DNA of 57,236 nucleotides from an uncultured Saprospiraceae bacterium (GCA_938018185.1 CALIIW010000132.1:1-57236), one strand, 5' to 3'. Positions 25,682 through 34,351 are shown, counted from the first letter of the stretch. The notes: generated by a model from the sequence alone, not told the origin. Program-made: numbers and translations.

Positions 25682-26056
25682 ATGAAAAGTTTATTTTTTG
25701 CCTTATTCGCCACAGTATCGTTTGGTCAAACTACTTCAACTGCTTTGACTAAAGCAATTGCTGCAGGTGATGTCTCAACAATCTCCTCCTACATGGATGA
25801 AACCGTTGAGGTCTGCTTATTAAACATTGATGATTTTTTAGCTAAAGAAAAGGCCATAGAGGCCATGAATTCTTTTTATGCTACTCATTCACCAAAGTCA
25901 TTTAACATCATTCACCAAGGCGAATCAAAAGGTAAGGGTTCTCAATATTTCATTGGAAATTTGAAAACCGACGGTGATTCTTTCAGAGTTTTCATCGCAT
26001 TAGAAAACACTGGAGGAAAAGAATTAATTCAGCAAATTCGATTTGAAATAGAATAA
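25682..26056 (+). CDS. DUF4783-like exported protein, 124 aa
   Basis: A small protein with a short signal sequence (MKSLFFALFATVSFGQ). The mature part resembles DUF4783, an NTF2-like fold widespread in Bacteroidota: AIAAGDVSTISSYMDETVEV, then AIEAMNSFYATHSPKSFNII and the strand-rich end FRVFIALENTGGKELIQQIR. The function of the family is unknown. A sigma-54-like site lies upstream. The terminator behind it overlaps the end of the convergent TIGR02757 gene. Confidence 0.75.
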   Translation: MKSLFFALFATVSFGQTTSTALTKAIAAGDVSTISSYMDETVEVCLLNIDDFLAKEKAIEAMNSFYATHSPKSFNIIHQGESKGKGSQYFIGNLKTDGDSFRVFIALENTGGKELIQQIRFEIE

Positions 26057-26077
26057 GAAAAATCGTGAAAACATTAA

Positions 26078-26896
26078 TTAGGCGTCTCTGAGTATCTCAG
26101 GGGCGCCTTTTTTTTGTAGTACCCCTAAACCAAATAATGCAAAGTCATATTTGACGGGATCTTCTGGGCAAAACTTCTTCAGTCTAGCACTAAGCTCTAT
26201 GACCGTTTTCCAATCGTTTTGTTTGCGTTCTACCAAATCCAAAGCTCTTGCTACCCGCTCCACGTGTACATCCAATGGTATCAGAAGTTGAGAAGCCTTT
26301 ATATCCTTCCATATACCAAAATCTACCTTCGACTTATCTTTTCTTACCATCCATCTAAGAAACATATTTAGCCTTTTGCATCTAGAGTTTCGTTCAGGGG
26401 TCGATACATGCTTTCTTGTTCTTTTTGGCGCAAATTCCAAGCTAAAGAAATAATTGTGAAAACTTCGCAAGCCATTTTCTACCGTGTCGTCATCTATTGT
26501 CATGCCTTTTGTAAAGGCCGATTCTAAGCTTTTGTTATTCTTATAATAATATTGAAAGAACTCTAGAAAATAGAGCGTATCCGTATACTGAAAAGTTCTA
26601 TGCTTAAAATTTGCGAAACGTGCTCTGTCTTTTTCTTCATGCTGGGAAATGAATTCGTATGGAGCTCCATCCATCAGATCGATCAACTCTTGGGATTTAT
26701 TAATGATGGTTTTTCTCTGTCCCCACGAGAGCATTGCCACCCAAAATCCAATAATTTCAATGTCTTGCTTCTTTTTAAACTGCTTAGGAATGGAGATTGG
26801 ATCATCTGCAATAAACTTTGGCTTATTAAATCGCTCTACCAATTCATCTAAATAATCCTTTGTTTTTCGTTCCTTTTGATTCAATCTGACCGCCAT
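26078..26896 (-). CDS. TIGR02757-family (DUF2400) protein, helix-hairpin-helix DNA-glycosylase-like
   Basis: A 272 aa soluble protein. Family landmarks: FIADDPISIPKQF, IEIIGFWVAMLSWGQRKTII, and the C-terminal LIPLDVHVERVARALDLV, which resembles the helix-hairpin-helix region of HhH-GPD DNA glycosylases. The activity has not been established to my knowledge. The last codons of the gene double as the hairpin of a terminator for the opposite strand. Confidence 0.82.
   Translation of the reverse strand: MAVRLNQKERKTKDYLDELVERFNKPKFIADDPISIPKQFKKKQDIEIIGFWVAMLSWGQRKTIINKSQELIDLMDGAPYEFISQHEEKDRARFANFKHRTFQYTDTLYFLEFFQYYYKNNKSLESAFTKGMTIDDDTVENGLRSFHNYFFSLEFAPKRTRKHVSTPERNSRCKRLNMFLRWMVRKDKSKVDFGIWKDIKASQLLIPLDVHVERVARALDLVERKQNDWKTVIELSARLKKFCPEDPVKYDFALFGLGVLQKKGAPEILRDA
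26081..26115 (+). terminator. Terminator for the DUF4783 gene, embedded in the 3' end of the opposite gene
   Basis: GGCGTCTCTGAG (26081-26092) pairs with CTCAGGGGCGCC (26096-26107) with two G-T wobbles and a 3-base loop, followed by eight or more T on the plus strand. The whole hairpin lies inside the final codons of the minus-strand TIGR02757 gene (encoding ..GAPEILRDA). Confidence 0.85.
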
Positions 26897-27124
26897 ATTG
26901 CAATTAACTCGTTTAATAGGTAATTATCGTAAAGAATCCATAAGTTTATAAATATAATATCTAAATAACGTTAACAAATAATTTAATAATTGTTATCTTT
27001 CGGCTTCTTACAATGACAGCAACACTTACATATACACTCGTTTTAGCACTTATCTATCTTCTAAGAAGAGCGGATATAGCTGCTTAATGAAGCGTCCTTC
27101 ATTCACCTTTAATATATTTCTTCC

Positions 27125-27277
27125 GTGATTTTCAAATACTTCATCCTATTTGCAGTCATTTACGGCATTTATACTTTCACTGTTAAAGATCGTTTGACAG
27201 AAAAAAAAGACGAAACGCTTATTCGTGATTCAAAAGATGAAAACGATGATTACATAGAATATGAAGAAATCGACTGA
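27125..27277 (+). CDS. Small DUF4834-like membrane protein, 50 aa
   Basis: An open frame from GTG 27125 to TGA 27277. It has one N-terminal membrane helix (IFKYFILFAVIYGIYTF) and a charged tail ending NDDYIEYEEID, the layout of DUF4834-type Bacteroidota proteins, though shorter than usual. It overlaps the start of the pseudouridine synthase gene by 17 bases in another frame, indicating translational coupling. The start is uncertain because it is a GTG with no clear ribosome site. Between the TIGR02757 gene and this start (26897-27124) I see no other gene. Confidence 0.6.
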   Translation: MIFKYFILFAVIYGIYTFTVKDRLTEKKDETLIRDSKDENDDYIEYEEID

Positions 27278-27968
27278 TACACCTATCCCAGAAAATCAAA
27301 ACATAGGATCTTGGGTAATCCTTAAAAATAATCAATTCATAGTTTTCAACAAACCATCTACTCTTCCCATACAAGAAGACAAGACGGGAGATAAAAGCTT
27401 ACATGCACTAGCAGAAATCTATACAAAACAAAAACTCTTCCTTTGCAATCGAATTGACCGACCAGCATCTGGAATCGTAATTTTCGCAAAGACAAGCAGA
27501 GCCTTAGCGCACCTGAATGAGCAAATAAAAGAACGCAAAGTATCTAAGACCTATCTTGCCGTAACTAAAAGTCCTTTAAAAATCAAAGATGGTAGATTGA
27601 TCAACCTCATTGAAAAAAATCAAAAGGTAAACAAATCTTACATCGTTGAGGATGCTGGGCCTAAATCCAAAAAAGCTGAATTGACTTATAAAATGGTTCA
27701 CAGCAGCGACAACTACGCGCTGTTAGAAATAAATCTTATCACTGGTAGACATCACCAGATTAGAGTTCAATTATCTCATATCGGGCACCCTATAAAAGGT
27801 GATGTAAAATATGGTGATCGCAGATCCAACAAAGACAAGTCCATTCATCTTCATGCATGGAAAATTTCCTTCACTCATCCTATATCTGGAGAGAAAATCA
27901 ATTTAGAAGCTAAACTCCCTGAGGAATCCTTATGGAATTATTTTGGGGAAGAGATGGAGAAAAAGTAG
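27261..27968 (+). CDS. RluA-family RNA pseudouridine synthase
   Basis: A 235 aa RNA uridine isomerase. The catalytic motif is NRIDRPASGIVIFAKTSRAL (Asp about residue 62), a variant of HRLDRxTSG in which the usual His-Arg is Asn-Arg. KVSKTYLAVTKSP and ITGRHHQIRVQLSHIGHPI are typical later landmarks. There is no S4 domain, so it belongs to the short RluA/TruC type. The substrate (23S rRNA or tRNA) cannot be told. Translation is coupled to the upstream small membrane protein by a 17-base overlap. The stop codon's last base opens a heptamer tract. Confidence 0.88.
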   Translation: MKKSTDTPIPENQNIGSWVILKNNQFIVFNKPSTLPIQEDKTGDKSLHALAEIYTKQKLFLCNRIDRPASGIVIFAKTSRALAHLNEQIKERKVSKTYLAVTKSPLKIKDGRLINLIEKNQKVNKSYIVEDAGPKSKKAELTYKMVHSSDNYALLEINLITGRHHQIRVQLSHIGHPIKGDVKYGDRRSNKDKSIHLHAWKISFTHPISGEKINLEAKLPEESLWNYFGEEMEKK

Positions 27969-27995
27969 TTGTTGGTTGTTGGTTGATGGTTGTTC
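27968..27995. repeat. Heptamer tract GTTGTTG x4 beginning in a stop codon
   Basis: Four head-to-tail units, GTTGTTG, GTTGTTG, GTTGATG and GTTGTTC, start with the G of the TAG stop of the pseudouridine synthase gene. This is the same gene-to-tract arrangement as at 17152, 28366 and 40126, here on the plus strand. Confidence 0.8.
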
Positions 27996-28209
27996 GAAAG
28001 AATTTCTTTTCTAAGCTTTAAAGCTTACTAAATGACCTGTGATTCTGAAGCTTTTTTTAGGGATTGTCACATAAAACTTAAATCATTGAAAATCAACTTC
28101 TGATAATTGTGTAACTTTAATTCTATACCTCGTTTCTAGCGGAAAGGGCTGGAAAACCGCGTAATCCTCGAAAGCCATTTGTCATGATTTTTAAAAAAAA
28201 TCACGCCAA
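27996..28209. other. Non-coding stretch rich in inverted repeats
   Basis: No gene found. It contains a perfect 14-bp palindrome AAGCTTTAAAGCTT (28013-28026). A longer hairpin at 28176-28212 has arms beginning CATTTG and ending CAAATG, with TGATTTTT pairing AAAAATCA; its last bases run into the dispersed two-hairpin repeat. The segment could be a decayed mobile-element end, but no transposase remnant or terminal repeats were found. Confidence 0.4.
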
Positions 28210-28345
28210 ATGAATTCAGCTCATTTCCTGTACCCAGTGTTTACACACTGGCTACAATAATTTCACGCCTCTGGCGTTTTTGGGCTTACTGCTGAATACA
28301 CCTTTTTAGTAAGCAGCGAAGCTGCGAAACACCTCAACGATGAAC
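28210..28345. repeat. Dispersed two-hairpin repeat, copy 1
   Basis: The first 42 bases (28210-28251) are identical to 39986-40027, and similarity continues to the CTCAACGATGAAC segment. Structure: outer arms ATTCAGC (28214-28220) and GCTGAAT (28291-28297); hairpin 1 CCAGTGT-TTAC-ACACTGG; hairpin 2 ACGCC-TCT-GGCGT followed by TTTT. The element fills the junction between two convergent genes and merges into a heptamer tract. REP/BIME-like by form; no known family assigned. Confidence 0.8.
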
Positions 28346-28364
28346 CATGAACGATGAACGAACT
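28337..28364. repeat. Heptamer tract at the 3' end of repeat copy 1
   Basis: Units ACGATGA, ACCATGA, ACGATGA and ACGAACT end one base from the stop codon of the minus-strand thioredoxin-TPR gene. Read from that gene they are GTTCATC-type units. Confidence 0.8.
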
Positions 28365-28365
28365 C

Positions 28366-29523
28366 CTACTTCCCCGCCTTAATCTTTTCTATCAATGCCG
28401 AAGTGCCACTGCTATCCATATTATTTGACTCAGCAATAGTTATCGCTTTTTTGGCCGTCTTAATGGATTTTGCATCTTTTCCCATCTTATGGTAAAGATG
28501 TGCTAGCGTATCTAAATTATAATGATCTTTTTCAATCTGGATTGATTGCTTAGCCAACTTGGTAGCTTTACAAAGTAGTTTTTTATCATTGACAACTTCA
28601 TAGAAGGTCCAAGCAACATCATTTAGCTCCCCTGGATCAGAGGTATTATATTTTGCATAATGATCAATTGCAGCTTTAGCGTATTCGGTACGTTCTCCTC
28701 TTTGGCGATAATAAGTCATCCTATATTGGGAGCTCATTTTAAGATGCTCGTTTGGGTAAGCCATTTTAAATAAATCATCGATGGTTTTAAGCTTAATATT
28801 TTTACTGCTGTGGATTTTATCAAAGACCAAATTTTGAATATTTTTAGTCACTTCATTTTTTCCAAACTTGGTCTGGAAAGCAGCTTTGTTGTCAATGATG
28901 TATTTAAAAGTTTTTGAATCTACTGATTCTGTAAGTGTATAAATCAGATTCATGTTGTCTTCATTAGACCAATCTTCTTGAGTTTCTAAGTATTCATTTA
29001 AAATAGGAATATGTGAGCCATCTCTTCCTTTTACCTTGGTATCGATCAAAGCTCTAAGAAACTCAGGACTACGGTCTCCTCCTTCAAATCTTTCTTCTTG
29101 GGCAACCATATTATTTTTCGGATCGTTGGCAATAGTACCCTCTGCCATCATTTCTTTCACAGATTTGTAACCTGTAATCTTATGCACCAACTTGCCATCA
29201 GAATTTATGTATAGCAAGGTAGGATAGACCATAATATCATATTTCGCTCTAAGCATCGGACCCTCTCCTTTTTCCATGTCCATTTTTGCATTAACAAAAT
29301 TTGCATTGTAATATTTACCAAGTTTTGCCGAAGTGAATATATTTTTGGTCATCTGCTTGCAAGGCCCACACCAGGAGGTATAAGCATCAAGAAAAATTAA
29401 TTTATTTTCTTCAGAAGCTTTTTGCAATAGATCTTCCCAAGAATCTTTTTCAAAGCTAATGCCTTGTCCAAAACTTAAAAAGCTGGTTAAACAGAATACT
29501 ATTAAAAGGAATTGCTTTGTCAT
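28366..29523 (-). CDS. Secreted thioredoxin-fold protein with helical repeat tail (paralogue A)
   Basis: A 385 aa protein with a signal peptide (MTKQFLLIVFCLTSFLSFGQ) and an N-terminal thioredoxin domain (about 24-135). AYTSWCGPCKQMTKNIF carries the CGPC pair and MVYPTLLYINSDGK the cis-Pro. The C-terminal 230 residues are helical and TPR-like (AKLAKQSIQIEKDHYNLDTL, LAHLYHKMGKDAKSIKTAKK). It resembles the thioredoxin-like proteins of Bacteroidota that reduce periplasmic disulfides. It is adjacent to a paralogue of the same layout 49 bases upstream, so the two are likely co-transcribed. Confidence 0.85.
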   Translation of the reverse strand: MTKQFLLIVFCLTSFLSFGQGISFEKDSWEDLLQKASEENKLIFLDAYTSWCGPCKQMTKNIFTSAKLGKYYNANFVNAKMDMEKGEGPMLRAKYDIMVYPTLLYINSDGKLVHKITGYKSVKEMMAEGTIANDPKNNMVAQEERFEGGDRSPEFLRALIDTKVKGRDGSHIPILNEYLETQEDWSNEDNMNLIYTLTESVDSKTFKYIIDNKAAFQTKFGKNEVTKNIQNLVFDKIHSSKNIKLKTIDDLFKMAYPNEHLKMSSQYRMTYYRQRGERTEYAKAAIDHYAKYNTSDPGELNDVAWTFYEVVNDKKLLCKATKLAKQSIQIEKDHYNLDTLAHLYHKMGKDAKSIKTAKKAITIAESNNMDSSGTSALIEKIKAGK

Positions 29524-29572
29524 CAGTTTTGTATTACTTGTCTTAAGTTAACTTCATTATACCTTGCAAAAA

Positions 29573-30739
29573 TTATCCTTGCTCAATCTTTTGAATAAAT
29601 TGTTGAATTGACATTTCAGCACGCTTGTCATCTCCAACGATACCTAATGCTTTTTTTGCAACCTTTACGGCCTCTGCCTTTTTCCCATTTGTATCTAAGA
29701 TTGAAGCATAAGTCAAGTAGTAATTTACATTTGCCTCATTGTCGGAGGCTTTCTTAGCATACTTTTCAGCATCCTTCATGGCGTCACCATCAAAACCAAA
29801 ACTTTTCATCAAAGATCTAGCTAAGTCATGAAGTTCTTTAGCATCATCTCCTATTTGCTTTTTAACATAATCCTTACAGCACTTTCTATACTCTTCAGAA
29901 TTGCCTAAGTTCTTATGAAAATCTAAATTTGTAACTGCCGTAAACTCCTTTGATTTTGAAGGAACATGTGCTTTAATTTTATTTTGAGATTCAACAAGTA
30001 AATCTTCTGATTCAAACTCAATAGCTTTTTTTGCAGTCTTATAGCAAGCTTTCTCAATTTTATCTTGAACAGCTTGTGAGCTATGTAACTTTACAATGTT
30101 AGATTTATTTTCTAATAGCAAATCAAATATCCTGGAGTCTGCTTCTGATACAGCTTCGAAAATAAAGTTTTGATTAAACTCAGTGCTTAAGTCTTTTTGA
30201 GATCTCAAATACTCATTAGCAACTTTGGAAGAAGACTTGTTTGATTTATTTAATGCTTTTACATAATTTAAGATTAAGCCAGGATCTCTTTCTCCCTCTT
30301 CATATAGCTTTGCATAATCTGCAGAATAATCAACCTTCCCTAAAACAAAATTCCCCATTTGCAAAAGTCCTTCAGCTTGTTGTCCTCCTTTTATTTTATG
30401 TAGTACTTCTCCAGCTGCATCAATAAAGTACAAAGTTGGATAGGCTTGAACTGGATACTTAGAACCAAATTTTCTACCCATTTTACTTTCCATGTCAATC
30501 TTCACATTAATGTAGTTCGCATTGTAAAACTCTCCAACAGCAGCTTGGGTAAAAACTTGCTTTGCCATACGCTTACAAGGTCCACACCAGGTTGTATAAC
30601 AATCAACAAAAATTGGACGCTCTTCAGCCTTGGATTTTGCCAATGCTTCATCCCAAGTACCATCAAAAAACTCAATCCCTTGAGCAAAGCTAGAACTGGT
30701 GATAAATAGGGCAGAAAGTAAAAGAAATAAGTATCGCAT
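29573..30739 (-). CDS. Secreted thioredoxin-fold protein with helical repeat tail (paralogue B)
   Basis: A 388 aa protein with a signal peptide (MRYLFLLLSALFITSSSFAQ), a thioredoxin domain (DCYTTWCGPCKRMAKQVFTQ; VQAYPTLYFIDAAGE) and a TPR-like C-terminal part (AEKYAKKASDNEANVNYYLT, AEAVKVAKKALGI). It shares order, length and active site with its downstream neighbour but has diverged over the repeat region. A tandem duplication that kept both redox centres suggests different client proteins. It is the first gene of the pair. Confidence 0.85.
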   Translation of the reverse strand: MRYLFLLLSALFITSSSFAQGIEFFDGTWDEALAKSKAEERPIFVDCYTTWCGPCKRMAKQVFTQAAVGEFYNANYINVKIDMESKMGRKFGSKYPVQAYPTLYFIDAAGEVLHKIKGGQQAEGLLQMGNFVLGKVDYSADYAKLYEEGERDPGLILNYVKALNKSNKSSSKVANEYLRSQKDLSTEFNQNFIFEAVSEADSRIFDLLLENKSNIVKLHSSQAVQDKIEKACYKTAKKAIEFESEDLLVESQNKIKAHVPSKSKEFTAVTNLDFHKNLGNSEEYRKCCKDYVKKQIGDDAKELHDLARSLMKSFGFDGDAMKDAEKYAKKASDNEANVNYYLTYASILDTNGKKAEAVKVAKKALGIVGDDKRAEMSIQQFIQKIEQG

Positions 30740-31217
30740 AATTTTTAATTTAAAAACGTATCACAAGATAATAATAATACAAAACGTATGCTCAATATGA
30801 CATTGAGTTGGGTTATTTTATTGATAATTTCAATTAAACAGAGATTCTATCAATTATCTGCCCTTTTTCACTATTAATAGGACGTTTATCCAAGGTTTAA
30901 TGTTCCATTTCTCCTCAATATTCTCGTTAAAATTAGGTTAAATCACAAGAGCAGATTTAACTCAAGCCATTTTGCCTCGTCTATCAGCTACAAGTCCTAT
31001 TTATTGTGAATATAAAATAAACCTAATATGAAAAAGACAATATTCAATACAGAGATCATCAGGCCGAGAATTCATATAAAGTTAACTCCTGCGATAATCA
31101 CAAATCCATGGTCAAGATACTTGTCAAAGAGCGGTAAAAACTTAACTAAGAGACAATAATTAATAAGTTCCTATTAGGATTTTGAACATGCCTGCAATTG
31201 TATTAAATTTGGAACCT
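30740..31217. other. Long divergent intergenic region
   Basis: 478 bases between the thioredoxin paralogue B and the DUF1501 gene. I see no RNA gene or recognisable protein. A 43-codon frame at 31028-31159 exists, but its composition is unconvincing. Two TACGTTTT-like boxes (minus strand, near 30752 and 30781) may be part of the thioredoxin promoter. Confidence 0.4.
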
Positions 31218-32414
31218 ATGAAGAGAAGATCTTTTATAAAAAATAGTAGCATGATTTCCAGTTCTTTATTTGCGCCTGCATTTTTACAATCTTTTGCCTC
31301 TAAAATGGAGTCCTCGAGATCTGGAAAAACATTGATTGTCATCCAACTTTCCGGAGGAAACGATGGCCTTAACACCGTCGTGCCTTATAGAAACGACTTA
31401 TACTACAAGTACAGACCGCTTTTAGGTATTAAAAAAGATGCCGTTCTAGACCTAAATGGGGAACTAGGCTTAAATGAAAACTTAGCAGCACTTAAAGATC
31501 TCTATGGTCAAGGAGAATTGGCAATATTAAACAATGTTGGCTACCCAAATCCAGATAGATCACATTTTAGATCAATGGACATTTGGCATACCGCTTCAAA
31601 TTCAAATGAATTTCTAAGCTCAGGATGGATAGGAAGATATTTAGATTCTGATTGCAGTGGATGTGAAAAAAATTATAATGGGGTTGAAATTGATAGCAAT
31701 CTTAGTCTTGTCATGAAAGGTCAAAACAGATCTGGTTTTGCCTTAGAGAATCCAAAGAAATTAAAAAAAATAACTAATAATGCTTTTTTAAAAAAAGTAA
31801 CTGCTGAAGCGCATGGACATGATCATAGCCATGAAAATGTTGCCTACTTGTATAAAGTATTGACTGAGACACAAAATTCCGCAGAATACTTATTGCAAAA
31901 AACGAAACATCATAAATCTCATGGCCAATACCCTGATACACCATTTGGAAAAAAATTAAGCTCCTTGGCAGAGTTAATCACATCAGATACGGACACAAAA
32001 ATCTATTATGTAAGTTTATCCGGATTTGACACCCATGCTTATCAAATTGGGAAACACCCTAAACTTCTCAGGCAATATGCGGAAGGTGTCTCAGCTTTAA
32101 TTAAAGACTTAAAAGCCAACAGGCTTTTTGACGATAGTTTAATTATGACTTTTTCTGAGTTTGGTAGACGGGTGAAGCAAAATGGAAGTAAAGGAACTGA
32201 TCATGGTACTGCCAATAATCTATTCCTAATGAGTGGTAGTCTAAAAAAGTGTGGGATTCTTAATGAAGGACCAGACTTGACGAATCTTGATGAAGGCGAC
32301 CTCATCTATAAGGTAGACTTTAGATCCGTGTATGCAAGTATCTTAGACAAATGGTTGGATAGCAGTCATTCGAATGTTCTAGGAAAGCAGTTTAGAACAT
32401 TGGATTTTGTTTAA
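31218..32414 (+). CDS. DUF1501-domain exported protein
   Basis: Start set at ATG 31218 (MKRRSFIKNSSMISSSLFAP), which gives a Tat-like signal; the frame opens 12 codons earlier with TTG. The 398 aa mature region is a DUF1501 protein of the alkaline-phosphatase/sulfatase-like fold. Landmarks: VIQLSGGNDGLNTVVPYRND near the start, DRSHFRSMDIWHTAS, and KGTDHGTANNLFLMSG near the end. Biochemical function is not established. DUF1501 genes usually sit beside a DUF1800 gene; none is present here, and the 478 bases upstream are empty. Confidence 0.85.
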   Translation: MKRRSFIKNSSMISSSLFAPAFLQSFASKMESSRSGKTLIVIQLSGGNDGLNTVVPYRNDLYYKYRPLLGIKKDAVLDLNGELGLNENLAALKDLYGQGELAILNNVGYPNPDRSHFRSMDIWHTASNSNEFLSSGWIGRYLDSDCSGCEKNYNGVEIDSNLSLVMKGQNRSGFALENPKKLKKITNNAFLKKVTAEAHGHDHSHENVAYLYKVLTETQNSAEYLLQKTKHHKSHGQYPDTPFGKKLSSLAELITSDTDTKIYYVSLSGFDTHAYQIGKHPKLLRQYAEGVSALIKDLKANRLFDDSLIMTFSEFGRRVKQNGSKGTDHGTANNLFLMSGSLKKCGILNEGPDLTNLDEGDLIYKVDFRSVYASILDKWLDSSHSNVLGKQFRTLDFV

Positions 32415-32478
32415 CCAACTTTCCCATAGAAAAATCTACCTTGATTATTAGAAGTTAAGTAGGGATTGTTAATGTCAT

Positions 32479-32540
32479 AAGGAGCACTAGGCTAAGACGT
32501 TCACCCAATAAGAAGCACCAGGCATGCCCTAGTGCTTCTT
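32479..32540. terminator. Convergent-junction hairpin with two alternative left arms
   Basis: The right arm CCTAGTGCTTCTT (32528-32540) can pair with AAGAAGCACCAGG (32510-32522) or equally well with AAGGAGCACTAGG (32479-32491), each with one imperfect pair. The near hairpin probably acts as a bidirectional terminator between the DUF1501 and aminopeptidase genes, although no long T-run follows. The duplicated arm is unusual. Confidence 0.5.
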
Positions 32541-32569
32541 AAACACTTAAACAGCGTATTAAAATTCCT

Positions 32570-34351
32570 TTACACAGGCTTACACATATTTGCCATCCAT
32601 TGTTTCTGACTATCGTTCAAATGTGGCGCTAAGGTATTATTCACTTTTTTGTGGTATGCATTGATCCATTCAACATCAGTCTTAGATAGTGTACCGAAAT
32701 CAATCAAATTAGTAGCTATTGGGAATAGAGTCAAAGTCTCAAACTTTAGAAATTCACCAGAAGGGGTTTTTCTATCATTTACAACTAAAATTAGATTTTC
32801 AATCCTGATTCCGAATTCATTGGTTTTATAAAATCCGGGTTCATTTGAGGTGATCATCCCTACTTTTAATGCCGTTGATGATTTACCTCCTGCTACAGAA
32901 CTAATAGATTGTGGACCTTCATGTACATTTAAAAAATACCCTACCCCATGTCCTGTACCGTGACCATAATTAAGACCTTGATTCCATAAAAATTGTCTCG
33001 CCAAAACTTCAACCTGATATCCTTTTGTGCCTTTAGGAAAACGCAATTGGTCTATAGCGATGTTTCCTTTTAAGACGGCGGTATAAGCAACTTTATGCTC
33101 GCTTGTTGGATTTCCGAAATAAGTTGTCCTTGTTATATCAGTTGTCCCGGTATAATATTGTCCTCCAGAATCTAGCAACAACATTCCTTCTCCATCTATT
33201 TGTGCGCAAGTTTTTGGCTCAGGATGGTAATGCACAATGGCACCATTTCCCTTGAATCCAACAATCGCCCCAAAGCTTTCTCCAAAATAGTATTCTTGCT
33301 CAGCTCTAAATCCAGCCAATTTTTTTGCTACATCAACTTCTGAAACTGCTACTCCGTTCTTGTGATTTTCCTCCAACCACATATACAAGGAAGTTAATGC
33401 TACCCCATCGTTTATCATGGCCTTACGCGTGTTGCTGATTTCGGTGGCATTTTTTACTCCTTTCATTTGGCTAGAATAAGAGGTAATCTCATTAGCTAAC
33501 CCTTGATTAATTAAGTTAAAGTGTTTTATAGAGGTTGTATTCGGATCGAAGGCTACTTTTTTACTGAGATTTTTTATTGCAGAATCAATGCTTTCATAAG
33601 CTTGTATCTCAATATTATCTGTTTTTAACTCTGCTTCCAGACCTGCTTTAAGCTTAGATTTATCCAAAAACAAAGAAGTCTTTTCTCGACTAATCAGCGC
33701 ATATGCCAAAAAAACTGGATTGTAATCTACATCTGAACCTCTCAGATTAAAAATCCAAGCAATATCATCTAAGGAACTTATAAAGAAATGGGCATTCTCT
33801 CCCTCCGAAAGCTTGTCACAAATATTGTCAATTTTTGCTTTCCTTGATAAACCGGTAAACTTTACATCAAGTGAAAATATTTGGCTTTGAGGAAGTGGAG
33901 GTCTATCAAACCAGACCGAATCAAGAAAATTATTACATATTTTAACATTTATTCCAGCTTCATTAAACAATGCTTGCATGGTCTTGATTTTGGCCCTAGA
34001 ATATAGGTCGCCTTCCAAGCCTATTGTATCCCCATTATTGAGCTTCTTTATCAGCCATTCTATGTGTTCAGCTGTATGAGGCACAAGGAGCTTATGAAGC
34101 TGTACAGAACCTCCAGCTAACTCATCTTCCGCTTGGATAAAATATCTTGAATCAGTCCATAGTCCAGCATGATCTTGAGTAATAACTATGTTTGCAGCAG
34201 ATCCAGTGAACCCACTTATCCAATCAATTGATTTCCAACAACTTGCAACATATTCACTTTGATGAGGATCATTTGATGGGATTAAAAAAGCATTTATTTT
34301 TTCTGCTTTTATTTTTTTTCTTATGTCCTCTAAGAGCTTGATTCTCTGCAT
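32570..34351 (-). CDS. Aminopeptidase P-family Xaa-Pro peptidase, 593 aa
   Basis: A three-domain, cytoplasmic, eukaryote-type aminopeptidase P that removes an N-terminal residue preceding proline. Two creatinase-like N-terminal domains (about 1-305; FLIPSNDPHQSEYVASCW) precede the pita-bread catalytic domain (about 310-540). Metal ligands are all present: Asp in LLLDSGGQYYTGTTDITRT (two Asp), His in GHGTGHGVGYFLNVHEGP, and Glu in SNEPGFYKTNEFGIRIEN (two Glu). A short C-terminal domain typical of the long form follows. It is monocistronic, and its 5' region is shared with rpoN. Confidence 0.93.
   Translation of the reverse strand: MQRIKLLEDIRKKIKAEKINAFLIPSNDPHQSEYVASCWKSIDWISGFTGSAANIVITQDHAGLWTDSRYFIQAEDELAGGSVQLHKLLVPHTAEHIEWLIKKLNNGDTIGLEGDLYSRAKIKTMQALFNEAGINVKICNNFLDSVWFDRPPLPQSQIFSLDVKFTGLSRKAKIDNICDKLSEGENAHFFISSLDDIAWIFNLRGSDVDYNPVFLAYALISREKTSLFLDKSKLKAGLEAELKTDNIEIQAYESIDSAIKNLSKKVAFDPNTTSIKHFNLINQGLANEITSYSSQMKGVKNATEISNTRKAMINDGVALTSLYMWLEENHKNGVAVSEVDVAKKLAGFRAEQEYYFGESFGAIVGFKGNGAIVHYHPEPKTCAQIDGEGMLLLDSGGQYYTGTTDITRTTYFGNPTSEHKVAYTAVLKGNIAIDQLRFPKGTKGYQVEVLARQFLWNQGLNYGHGTGHGVGYFLNVHEGPQSISSVAGGKSSTALKVGMITSNEPGFYKTNEFGIRIENLILVVNDRKTPSGEFLKFETLTLFPIATNLIDFGTLSKTDVEWINAYHKKVNNTLAPHLNDSQKQWMANMCKPV

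Noticed and set aside
27013-27087. 24-codon hydrophobic frame before the DUF4834-like gene
   Set aside because: A short membrane-like peptide (MTATLTYTLVLALIYLL) could occur by chance in AT-rich DNA; only a near-match -7 box precedes it.
28090-28209. Possible insertion-sequence end
   Set aside because: No transposase frame, terminal inverted repeats or target duplication found; listed only as a repeat-rich non-coding stretch.
31028-31159. 43-codon frame before the DUF1501 gene
   Set aside because: Composition and lack of any recognisable motif; no support beyond an ATG and a stop.
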